A stretch of 12,530 nt of DNA, from positions 1 to 12,530 of the forward strand of contig JALORJ010000033.1 in the NCBI GenBank assembly GCA_025459035.1, in the 5' to 3' direction. This document shows positions 1 through 5,629 of this stretch, one piece after another (within the stretch, counting starts at the first letter, position 1; each line of letters opens with the position of its first letter). The notes beneath the pieces were generated by a model, which was not told the origin of the DNA, searched no databases, and was given only the letters and a program-made list of their open reading frames with translations. The position numbers were made by a program, and so were the translations under genes. The stretch is from Burkholderiales bacterium (GTDB taxonomy: Bacteria > Pseudomonadota > Gammaproteobacteria > Burkholderiales > Ga0077523).

Positions 1-270
1 CAGGAGCTGACCAAGGCCACGCGCCGCGACGGCCAGCACACGCTGCGCGCCCCGGTCGACGGCACGGTGCAGCAGCTGGCGATCCACACCGAGGGCGGCG
101 TGGTGACCGAAGCGCAGCCGCTGATGGTGATCGCCCCGGCCGATGCGCAACCCGAAGTGGAAGCCACGCTCGCCAACAAGGACGTGGGCTTCGTGCAGCC
201 GGGCCAGAAGGTGGAAGTGAAGGTCGAGACCTTCCCCTTCACGCGCTACGGAACGATCCCGGGCGAGGTG
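1..270 (+). pseudogene. HlyD-family type I secretion membrane-fusion protein, C-terminal-region fragment, truncated
   Basis: The frame that is open at base 1 encodes about 90 residues typical of periplasmic adaptor proteins of type I secretion systems, which link the inner-membrane ABC exporter to an outer-membrane TolC-type channel. Recognisable parts are the lipoyl/barrel-sandwich segment (LRAPVDGTVQQLAIHT, then GGVVTEAQPLMVI) and the following beta-barrel segment (NKDVGFVQPGQKVEVKVETF, then PFTRYGTIPGEV). In intact family members a further 70-80 residues follow, with a VS-x-DA motif, a GLVY-type strand and a final PGM-x-V-x-AEI segment. None of these appears here. After about base 270 the frame stays open to a stop at 535-537, but those 89 residues are the antisense of the toxin gene and do not look like HlyD. 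The 5' part lies outside the window. I infer a broken gene; a functional protein with a replaced tail is less likely. Confidence 0.72.
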
Positions 271-284
271 AGCGACGGCGTTTG

Positions 285-758
285 CTATCTCCGCCTCGCG
301 CTGCGGGGCGGAGATGGCAGCGTCGTCGATGGCGACTTGAACGCCTTGACCGCTTCAGCGACGGAAACGATCGGGATGTTTCCGAAGCGCTGGAGGGCGA
401 GCAGGTCGTCATCTCCGGAGATCACGAGGTCGGCGCGACCCGCCAGCGCGCAGGCGAGTACGTCGTCATCGTCGGCATCGCGCGACACCTGCTCTTGGAG
501 CCGCCTTGCAGCGACGACAGTCGCGACGCGTCGATAGGCAAGCAGCATCTGACCGGCTGCAAGCCCGGTGGCCTCGACGTGCTTCGTCAGCCTCTTCTTC
601 GCCAAGGTGGCAGCCAGCTCGTCGAGCAGCGCGCGGCTGGTCACCAACTCCACCTCTCGCTCGCCCGCCAGTTCGATCACCCGCCCGGGTGTGCCGCGCC
701 ACAGAAACCCGGACACCAGCACGTTGGTGTCGACCACCCATCGCGGCCGGCGCTTCAA
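285..758 (-). CDS. PIN-domain ribonuclease toxin of a type II toxin-antitoxin module
   Basis: This 157-residue protein fits the PIN family listed as putative toxin components (TIGR00305/COG1569 type). These are Mg-dependent ribonucleases, often of the VapC kind, that inhibit translation when freed from their antitoxin. The expected acidic residues are visible: Asp10 in VVDTNVLVSGFLW, Glu47 in RALLDEL, the Asp cluster 94-99 in RDADDDDVLACAL and Asp116-118 in LVISGDDDLLAL. The start is a TTG at 758 whose bases overlap the antitoxin stop (TTGA). No ATG or GTG lies between it and the upstream in-frame stop, so translation is probably coupled to the antitoxin. The last 16 residues (KSPSTTLPSPPRSARRR region) are a Ser/Pro/Arg-rich tail beyond the usual PIN fold and sit next to the hlyD break, so the tail may be read-through into host DNA. 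RNA target unknown. Confidence 0.88.
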   Translation of the reverse strand: MKRRPRWVVDTNVLVSGFLWRGTPGRVIELAGEREVELVTSRALLDELAATLAKKRLTKHVEATGLAAGQMLLAYRRVATVVAARRLQEQVSRDADDDDVLACALAGRADLVISGDDDLLALQRFGNIPIVSVAEAVKAFKSPSTTLPSPPRSARRR

Positions 759-1009
759 TCTGCCGAGTCGCCCCTGGATCGGGCATCACGACGTACTGCG
801 TCGACTTCGGTCTGGATCTGTTTCATCGACAGCGGCTTCGCACCCGCTGCGGTGCCGCGCGCTGCGCCCGCCAGCAGGGTCTGCGCTGCGCGCCGCCGCA
901 TGGCGTCCTTCACCATCGCGCCCAGTGCTGCCGAAGTCAGCAGCCCCGCCGCTTCTGCCTCGCGCGCCAGGCGATCTGGCAGATCGACCTTCACCTCCAG
1001 GGTGGTCAT
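755..1009 (-). CDS. Ribbon-helix-helix-like antitoxin paired with the PIN toxin
   Basis: This 84-residue protein starts at an ATG (1009-1007) preceded by a good Shine-Dalgarno, AGAGGA, at 1024-1019 with 9 bases spacing. The N-terminus (MTTLEVKVDLPDRLAREAE) looks like the beta-strand and first helix of a ribbon-helix-helix DNA-binding fold. A second helix (SAALGAMVKDAMRRRAA) follows, then an Ala/Gly-rich hinge around residues 48-58 and a charged C-terminal helix (MKQIQTEVDAVRRDARSRGD). Such C-terminal tails usually wrap around the toxin. Its position directly upstream of a PIN toxin, with a 3-base overlap, supports the antitoxin role. Antitoxins of this type normally also repress their own promoter; a palindrome at 1028-1037 is a candidate site. 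The family assignment rests on the pattern and context, as the sequence is short. Confidence 0.82.
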   Translation of the reverse strand: MTTLEVKVDLPDRLAREAEAAGLLTSAALGAMVKDAMRRRAAQTLLAGAARGTAAGAKPLSMKQIQTEVDAVRRDARSRGDSAD

Positions 1010-1027
1010 GGTGTTCTGTCCTCTGCG

Positions 1028-1037
1028 TTCGGCCGAA
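1028..1037. promoter_or_regulatory. Candidate operator: 10-bp palindrome upstream of the antitoxin gene
   Basis: TTCGGCCGAA is a perfect palindrome lying 18 bases upstream of the antitoxin start and just upstream of its Shine-Dalgarno. Ribbon-helix-helix antitoxins commonly bind short palindromes at this place to autoregulate the module. In GC-rich DNA a palindrome of this size can occur by chance, and I could not define a convincing -35/-10 pair beside it. Confidence 0.28.
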
Positions 1038-1092
1038 GCGACCCGCTCCGGCTGAATGATGCCGCAGCCCCCTCGTGGCCGGTCAGGCCCCG

Positions 1093-1980
1093 CTACCGCT
1101 GCGGCACCACCACCGCCTGCACGCCCATCGCCCGCAGCTTTGCGAGCTGGCGTTCGGCGTCGTCGCGGTCCTTGAACGGGCCGACCTGCACGCGGGTCTC
1201 GATCTGCGCCTCGACGCCGGCCTTGCGCAGCTTCTCGCGCAGGGCATCGGCGTTGGTCCACGCGGCGAACACGCCGGCCTGCACGACGTAGGTCCGCGGG
1301 GCGTCGGGATCGGTCGCCGCCGCGTTGGCGGCAGGCGGCGGCGCGACTGCGGCGGGCGCTCCGCCGGTCGTGGCCCGACCCGTGGCCGGAGCGGCGGTCG
1401 GGGCAGGCACGATCGGCGGCGGCGCGTGCGAGGCGACGGGCGCTTGCGGCGCGGTCGACGGTGCCGCGCTCGCGGGCGCCGACGGCGCTGCCGCAGCCGC
1501 CGTCGCCGGTGCGGTGCGTGTGGCCGGCACGACGGCGGCGGTCGGTGCGGCCGGCGCCGACGCGACCGGCGTGCGCACCGGCGGCACGGCGGGGGGCGGC
1601 GGTGGTTCGATGGCGGGGCCCAATGGCGCGCGGGCGGGCGGCGGTGCGGCCTCGGGATCGGCCACGGCGACGCCAGCCGACGTTTCGGCCGGGGCGGCTG
1701 GGGCTGCCGGGGTCGACACCGAGTCGGGCAGCGCGACACGACGATCGCGCGTCGGCGGGGGGTCGGTCGCCGGGGGCGCGGCAGGGACTGCGGCGGTGGT
1801 GGTGGTCGGCGGCGGCTGCGTCCAGCGGTCGAGCCAGGTCAGCGCGGCGACCGCGACGGCGACGAGCACGACCGCAAGGCCCAGCCGCGCGAATGCGCGG
1901 CGCTTGAGCTGCTGGTGCGGATCGACGGGGGCGGGCGGTGGCGTGGGGGCGGGCGCAGCCGCCGGCGGGCGTTCGGGCAT
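1093..1980 (-). CDS. SPOR-domain, single-pass inner-membrane protein (DedD/FtsN-like layout)
   Basis: From the ATG at 1980 this is a 295-residue protein. It has a short Pro-rich cytoplasmic N-terminus, a basic stretch (HQQLKRRAFARLG), one membrane helix at about residues 33-50 (LGLAVVLVAVAVAALTWL), a Pro/Ala/Thr-rich linker of about 175 residues, and a C-terminal SPOR domain at about 226-295 (TYVVQAGVFAAWTNADALRE through VGPFKDRDDAERQLAKL to VVVPQR). SPOR domains bind glycan strands lacking stem peptides at division septa, so a role in cell division or wall remodelling is likely. A longer version with a TTG start at 2037 is possible, but its extra residues look non-coding and no Shine-Dalgarno marks either start clearly. 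In many proteobacteria the DedD homologue sits with folC, cvpA and purF; here it stands alone, divergent from ndk, so I give no symbol. Confidence 0.85.
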   Translation of the reverse strand: MPERPPAAAPAPTPPPAPVDPHQQLKRRAFARLGLAVVLVAVAVAALTWLDRWTQPPPTTTTAAVPAAPPATDPPPTRDRRVALPDSVSTPAAPAAPAETSAGVAVADPEAAPPPARAPLGPAIEPPPPPAVPPVRTPVASAPAAPTAAVVPATRTAPATAAAAAPSAPASAAPSTAPQAPVASHAPPPIVPAPTAAPATGRATTGGAPAAVAPPPAANAAATDPDAPRTYVVQAGVFAAWTNADALREKLRKAGVEAQIETRVQVGPFKDRDDAERQLAKLRAMGVQAVVVPQR

Positions 1981-2053
1981 GCGCGGAGCGTATCGGGATT
2001 CGGGCGGCCCCGGCAGCGCACCGGTCGGCGTGTGCAACGGGGTCGTCGCGCGC

Positions 2054-2083
2054 TTGGCCGCGTCGAGATGTGCGTGCTATCTT
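2054..2083 (+). promoter_or_regulatory. Candidate sigma-70 promoter for ndk
   Basis: In the divergent gap before ndk, TTGGCC (2054-2059; four of six bases match the -35 consensus) is followed after 18 bases by TATCTT (2078-2083). A TG one base upstream of the latter makes an extended -10 (TGCTATCTT). Transcription would start near 2090, leaving a short leader before the ndk Shine-Dalgarno. This is the most AT-rich spot of the surrounding region. It is the only plausible promoter I see for the ndk-rlmN-pilF-rodZ run. Confidence 0.42.
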
Positions 2084-2123
2084 CATGAATTACCTGCACA
2101 TTTGACCCATCGCGGAGAACCAC

Positions 2124-2549
2124 ATGGCGATCGAACGCACCCTGTCCATCATCAAGCCCGACGCCGTCGCGAAGAACGTGGTCGGGCAGATCCTTGCCCG
2201 CTTCGAAGGCGCCGGTCTGAAGGTCGTGGCGGCCAAGATGAAGCAGCTGTCCCGCGCCGAGGCCGAGGGCTTCTACGACGTGCACCGCGCCCGACCCTTC
2301 TTCAAGGACCTCGTCGATTTCATGGTGTCCGGCCCGGTGATGATCCAGGTGCTGGAAGGCGAGGGCGCCATCGCGAAGAACCGCGAGCTGATGGGCGCCA
2401 CCGACCCGAAGAAGGCCGACAAGGGCACCATCCGCGCCGACTTCGCGGAATCGATCGACGCCAACGCGGTCCACGGCTCCGACGGCCCCGACACCGCCCG
2501 CCACGAGATCGGCTACTTCTTCTCGGCGCTCGAAGTCTTCTCGCGCTGA
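2124..2549 (+). CDS. ndk: Nucleoside diphosphate kinase
   Basis: This cytosolic enzyme transfers the gamma-phosphate of ATP to NDPs and dNDPs through a phospho-histidine, balancing nucleotide pools. The 141-residue length is normal for bacterial Ndk. The N-terminal ERTLSIIKPDAV strand carries Lys11, the region RARPFFKDLVDFMVSGPV is intact, and the active-site motif NAVHGSDG places the catalytic His at 117. The ATG at 2124 is preceded by GGAG at 2114-2117, six bases away. A promoter-like sequence lies about 40 bases upstream. It is followed after a 43-base gap by rlmN, the same order as in many beta- and gammaproteobacteria. Nothing unusual is seen in the protein. Confidence 0.98.
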   Translation: MAIERTLSIIKPDAVAKNVVGQILARFEGAGLKVVAAKMKQLSRAEAEGFYDVHRARPFFKDLVDFMVSGPVMIQVLEGEGAIAKNRELMGATDPKKADKGTIRADFAESIDANAVHGSDGPDTARHEIGYFFSALEVFSR

Positions 2550-2592
2550 CCTCCCTTCCGCTCCCCGTCCTGCTCCCGGCCTCGCTCGCTCC

Positions 2593-3762
2593 GTGTCCCG
2601 CACCAACCTGCTCGACTTCGATCTGCCGGGCCTCGCCGCCTGGTTCGCGCAGCACGGCCACAAGCCGTTCCGCGCGAAGCAGGTGATGCGCTGGCTGCAT
2701 CAGGCGGGCGAGGCCGACTTCGCCCGCATGTCGGACCTGTCGAAGGATCTGCGGGCGTGGCTCGGCGAACACGCGACGGTGGTCGAACCGGGCGTGATGC
2801 GCGATTCGACCGCCAGCGACGGCACGCGCAAGTGGTTGTTCGATGTCGGCATCGGCAACGGCATCGAGACCGTCTTCATCCCCGAGCCGTCGCGCGGCAC
2901 GCTGTGCGTGTCGAGCCAGGTCGGTTGCGCGCTCGAGTGCGCGTTCTGCTCGACCGGGCGGCAGGGCTTCAACCGCAACCTGAGCGCCGGCGAGGTCCTT
3001 GCCCAGCTGTGGTGGGCCGATCGCGTGCTGCCGCGCGATCCCGTCACCCGCCGCGGCGCGGTGACCAACGTCGTGATGATGGGCATGGGCGAGCCGCTCG
3101 CCAACTTCGATGCGGTCGTCACGGCGATGCGCGTGATGCTCGACGACCACGGCTACGGCCTGTCGCGTCGGCGCGTCACGCTGTCGACGTCGGGCATGGT
3201 CCCGTGGATCGACCGGCTGCGCGAGACGCTGCCGGTCGCGCTGGCCGTGTCGTTGCACGCACCCAACGACGCGCTGCGCGACGTGCTGGTGCCGATCAAC
3301 CGCAAGTGGCCGATCGCGCAGCTGCTCGCCGCCTGCCGGCGTTATGTCGACGGCGTGCCGGTCGATGCGCGCGACACCGACCCCGACGACGCACCGCCGC
3401 CGCCGACCACGCGCTGGCAGCGGCAGGCCGCGCCGCGTGACTTCGTGACCTTCGAGTACGTGATGCTGCGCGACGTGAACGACACGCTGGCGCATGCGCG
3501 CGAGCTGATCGACGTCGTCGGCGACCTGCCCTGCAAGTTCAACCTGATCCCGTTCAACCCGTTCCCGAACTCGGGGTTCGAGCGCTCGCACGCCGACACG
3601 GTCGCTGCCTTCCAGGCCACGCTGATCGACGCCGGCTTCGTCACCACCGTGCGGCGCACGCGCGGGCAGGACATCGACGGCGCCTGCGGTCAGCTGGCCG
3701 GGCAGGTGCGCGACCGCACGCAGCGCGCGGCGCGGCGCGCCGACGGCGCGGTGGCGGCGTGA
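2593..3762 (+). CDS. rlmN: Dual-specificity 23S rRNA (A2503-C2)/tRNA (A37-C2) methyltransferase RlmN
   Basis: This radical-SAM enzyme methylates C2 of A2503 in 23S rRNA and of A37 in some tRNAs, supporting translational accuracy. The 4Fe-4S cluster motif is C112-x3-C116-x2-C119 (GCALECAFCSTGRQGF). Cys365 in DIDGACGQLAG corresponds to the methyl-carrying cysteine, and Cys105 in TLCVSSQVGC to the other conserved one. GMGEPL (165-170) and the SLHAPND segment are present. The start is a GTG at 2593 with no Shine-Dalgarno: the 43 bases before it contain no A and are mostly pyrimidine. Unusually, about 28 residues rich in Asp, Pro and Thr (around 255-282) are inserted between the RRYVDG helix and the FVTFEYVML strand, where other RlmN proteins connect almost directly. 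The stop overlaps the pilF start (GTGA). Confidence 0.97.
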   Translation: MSRTNLLDFDLPGLAAWFAQHGHKPFRAKQVMRWLHQAGEADFARMSDLSKDLRAWLGEHATVVEPGVMRDSTASDGTRKWLFDVGIGNGIETVFIPEPSRGTLCVSSQVGCALECAFCSTGRQGFNRNLSAGEVLAQLWWADRVLPRDPVTRRGAVTNVVMMGMGEPLANFDAVVTAMRVMLDDHGYGLSRRRVTLSTSGMVPWIDRLRETLPVALAVSLHAPNDALRDVLVPINRKWPIAQLLAACRRYVDGVPVDARDTDPDDAPPPPTTRWQRQAAPRDFVTFEYVMLRDVNDTLAHARELIDVVGDLPCKFNLIPFNPFPNSGFERSHADTVAAFQATLIDAGFVTTVRRTRGQDIDGACGQLAGQVRDRTQRAARRADGAVAA

Positions 3763-4577
3763 CGTCGGGCCGCGCGTCCCGCGCGATCGGCGCGATCGGC
3801 GTCGGCCTGCTCGCGATGACGCTGGTCGCGTGCGGCTCGCGCCAACCCGCGCCCGACCCCGCGCCGCAGCAGCCGCCGGCGCAACCGCAGCCGGTGCCGG
3901 CCAGCCCGGCCGAGCGCGCACGCGCGCATGTGGAGCTGGGCAGCAGCTACTACTCGATCGGCAACTTCGGCGTCGCGCTCGGCGAGTTCCAGGAGGCGCT
4001 GAAGGCCGATCCCAAGTACGTGCCGGCGCACAACGCGCTGGGGCTCGTCTACATGGAGCTGAAGGAGGACGACAAGGCGCGCGCCAGCTTCGAGCGGGCG
4101 CTGAAGATCGATCCGACCGATCCCGACACCAACAACAACTTCGGGCTGTTCCTCTGCAACCGCGGGCGCGAGCGCGACGCGGAGCGCTACTTCCTGGCGG
4201 CGGTGCGCAACCCGCTGTACTCGACGCCCGAGGATTCGTACGTCAACGCGGGGCTCTGCGCACGGCGCGCCGGCGACGAGCCGCGCGCGCAGGACTACTT
4301 CGAGCGCGCGCTGCAACTGCGCCCGTACGACCTGCGCGCGACCAGCGCACTCGCGCAGATGTACTTCCAGCGGCGCGACTACGCGCGCGCCAAGACCTAC
4401 TTCGCGCGCTACGTGCAGCGCGCGCCGGCGCTCGATGCGCGCACGCTGTGGCTCGGCGTGCGCCTCGAACACCAGCTGGGCGATCGCACCGCGAGCCGCT
4501 CGTACGGCGCGCAGCTCAAGACGCGCTATCCCGACTCCGAGGAAGCCCGGCTCTTCGAGCAGGGCCGGCTGGATTGA
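3759..4577 (+). CDS. pilF: Type IV pilus biogenesis/stability TPR lipoprotein (PilF/PilW)
   Basis: PilF is an outer-membrane lipoprotein that helps localise and multimerise the PilQ secretin for type IV pili. The 272-residue product begins with a lipoprotein signal: Arg-containing n-region, hydrophobic stretch AIGAIGVGLLAMTLVA and a lipobox LVAC with the lipidated Cys at 25. A Pro/Gln-rich spacer (29-50) follows, then TPR repeats from about residue 52 (AHVELGSSYYSIGNFGVALG, then ALGLVYMELKEDDKARASFE and later repeats) to about 222. Cys133 (FLCNRGRERD) and Cys167 (NAGLCARRAG) sit at positions I recall as conserved in the family. The end resembles the family's LKTRYPDSEEA motif. It starts with GTG overlapping the rlmN stop by four bases. 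No other pilus gene lies in the window, which is usual for this locus. A 9-bp tandem duplication encodes AIGAIG in the signal peptide. Confidence 0.92.
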   Translation: MTSGRASRAIGAIGVGLLAMTLVACGSRQPAPDPAPQQPPAQPQPVPASPAERARAHVELGSSYYSIGNFGVALGEFQEALKADPKYVPAHNALGLVYMELKEDDKARASFERALKIDPTDPDTNNNFGLFLCNRGRERDAERYFLAAVRNPLYSTPEDSYVNAGLCARRAGDEPRAQDYFERALQLRPYDLRATSALAQMYFQRRDYARAKTYFARYVQRAPALDARTLWLGVRLEHQLGDRTASRSYGAQLKTRYPDSEEARLFEQGRLD

Positions 4578-5629
4578 GCGACGTGCCACCGCAGGACCCG
4601 CCGACGGACCCGCCGGCCGGCGGCGGCGCGGTCGCGCCGGACGCGACCGCGGCCGTGACGCCGCGCTCGCCGGGGGCGCACCTGCGCGCGGCGCGCGAGG
4701 CGGCCGGCATCTCGATCGGCGACATCGCGCAGCAGCTCAAGCTGCTGCCGCGCCAGGTCGACGCGATCGAGCGCGACGACTACCAGGCGCTGCCGGGCCC
4801 CGTCTTCGCGCGCGGCTTCGTGCGCAACTACGCGCGGGCATTGCACGTCGACCCGGCGACCTTCGCGGCGGAGCTCGACGCCGCGCTGCCGGGCGACAGC
4901 ACGCCGCGCGCGCTGGTCACGTCCAGCGCACCCGACGGCCCGCGCGACAAGCCCGTGTTCGAGCCGTTTCCGCGCCGCCACAAGCCGGCGTCCAAGGGGC
5001 TGGTGGCCACCGCCATCGCGGTGGTCGCGATCGTGCTCGTGGCGCTGTACCTGCAGCAGGCGGAACCCGACGACGCGCCCGTCGCGGCCAGCGCACCGGC
5101 GGTGACTGCGCCGCCCCCGACCCCCGAGCCTGCGGTCGCCGCGCCGGCGGCCGGCAACGCGGCGACGCAGGCGGTCGTGCTCGATCCCCAGGTGGCATCG
5201 GACGGCGCGCCGACCAGCGCCGCGGTCGCAGCGCCCGGTTCGATATCCGTCGCGGGCGCGACGTCCGCGCCGGCCGCGCCGGTGGCCGTGCCGGCGGCCC
5301 CGGTCGCCGCGAGCGATGCGCGCGCGATCGGTCCCGACGGCGGTACCGTCACGCCCGTCGCGGCCGGCCTCGCCCCGGGCGAACTGCGGCTCGCGTTCGA
5401 GCGCGAGGCGTGGGTACGGGTGACGGACGCGACAAAGGCGAAGATCGCGTCGGGCACCAGCGCGGCGGGTTCCGAGAAGGCCGTGCGCGGCGTGCTGCCG
5501 TACGAACTGGTGATCGGCAACGCTGCCCACGTGACGATCACGCTGGACGGGCGCGCGATCGATCTCGCGCCGTTCTCGCGCGACAACGTCGCGCGCCTGA
5601 AGATCGATGCCGACGGGAGGCCGCGATGA
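4574..5629 (+). CDS. rodZ: Cell-shape protein RodZ (helix-turn-helix, membrane helix, periplasmic domain)
   Basis: RodZ links cytoplasmic MreB filaments to the wall-elongation machinery. The predicted 351 residues show the family layout: a Pro-rich N-terminus, an HTH_25-type helix-turn-helix at about 33-95 (GAHLRAAREAAGISIGDIA, then LPGPVFARGFVRNYARAL), a juxtamembrane basic stretch (PFPRRHKPASKG), one membrane helix at about 142-160, an Ala/Pro/Val-rich periplasmic linker of about 105 residues, and the C-terminal RodZ domain at about 269-345 (ELRLAFEREAWVRVTDATKA, then GVLPYELVIGNA, VTITLDGRAIDL). The start chosen is a TTG at 4574 overlapping the pilF stop (ATTGA), giving the MSD- beginning; a GTG at 4583 is the alternative. 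The gene ends in an ATGA overlap with ispG. The HTH is used to bind MreB rather than DNA in characterised homologues. Confidence 0.93.
   Translation: MSDVPPQDPPTDPPAGGGAVAPDATAAVTPRSPGAHLRAAREAAGISIGDIAQQLKLLPRQVDAIERDDYQALPGPVFARGFVRNYARALHVDPATFAAELDAALPGDSTPRALVTSSAPDGPRDKPVFEPFPRRHKPASKGLVATAIAVVAIVLVALYLQQAEPDDAPVAASAPAVTAPPPTPEPAVAAPAAGNAATQAVVLDPQVASDGAPTSAAVAAPGSISVAGATSAPAAPVAVPAAPVAASDARAIGPDGGTVTPVAAGLAPGELRLAFEREAWVRVTDATKAKIASGTSAAGSEKAVRGVLPYELVIGNAAHVTITLDGRAIDLAPFSRDNVARLKIDADGRPR

Noticed and set aside
271..537. In-frame continuation of the hlyD fragment to the stop at 537
   Set aside because: The residues show no HlyD features and are the antisense of the PIN catalytic region, so I treat them as accidental read-through.
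1075..2088. Plus-strand Arg/Gly-rich open frames opposite the SPOR gene
   Set aside because: Composition reflects the complement of Pro/Ala-rich coding sequence; the minus-strand frame has a membrane helix and a SPOR domain.
2550..2592. Terminator between ndk and rlmN
   Set aside because: No stem-loop followed by a U-run is present; the gap is simply pyrimidine-rich.
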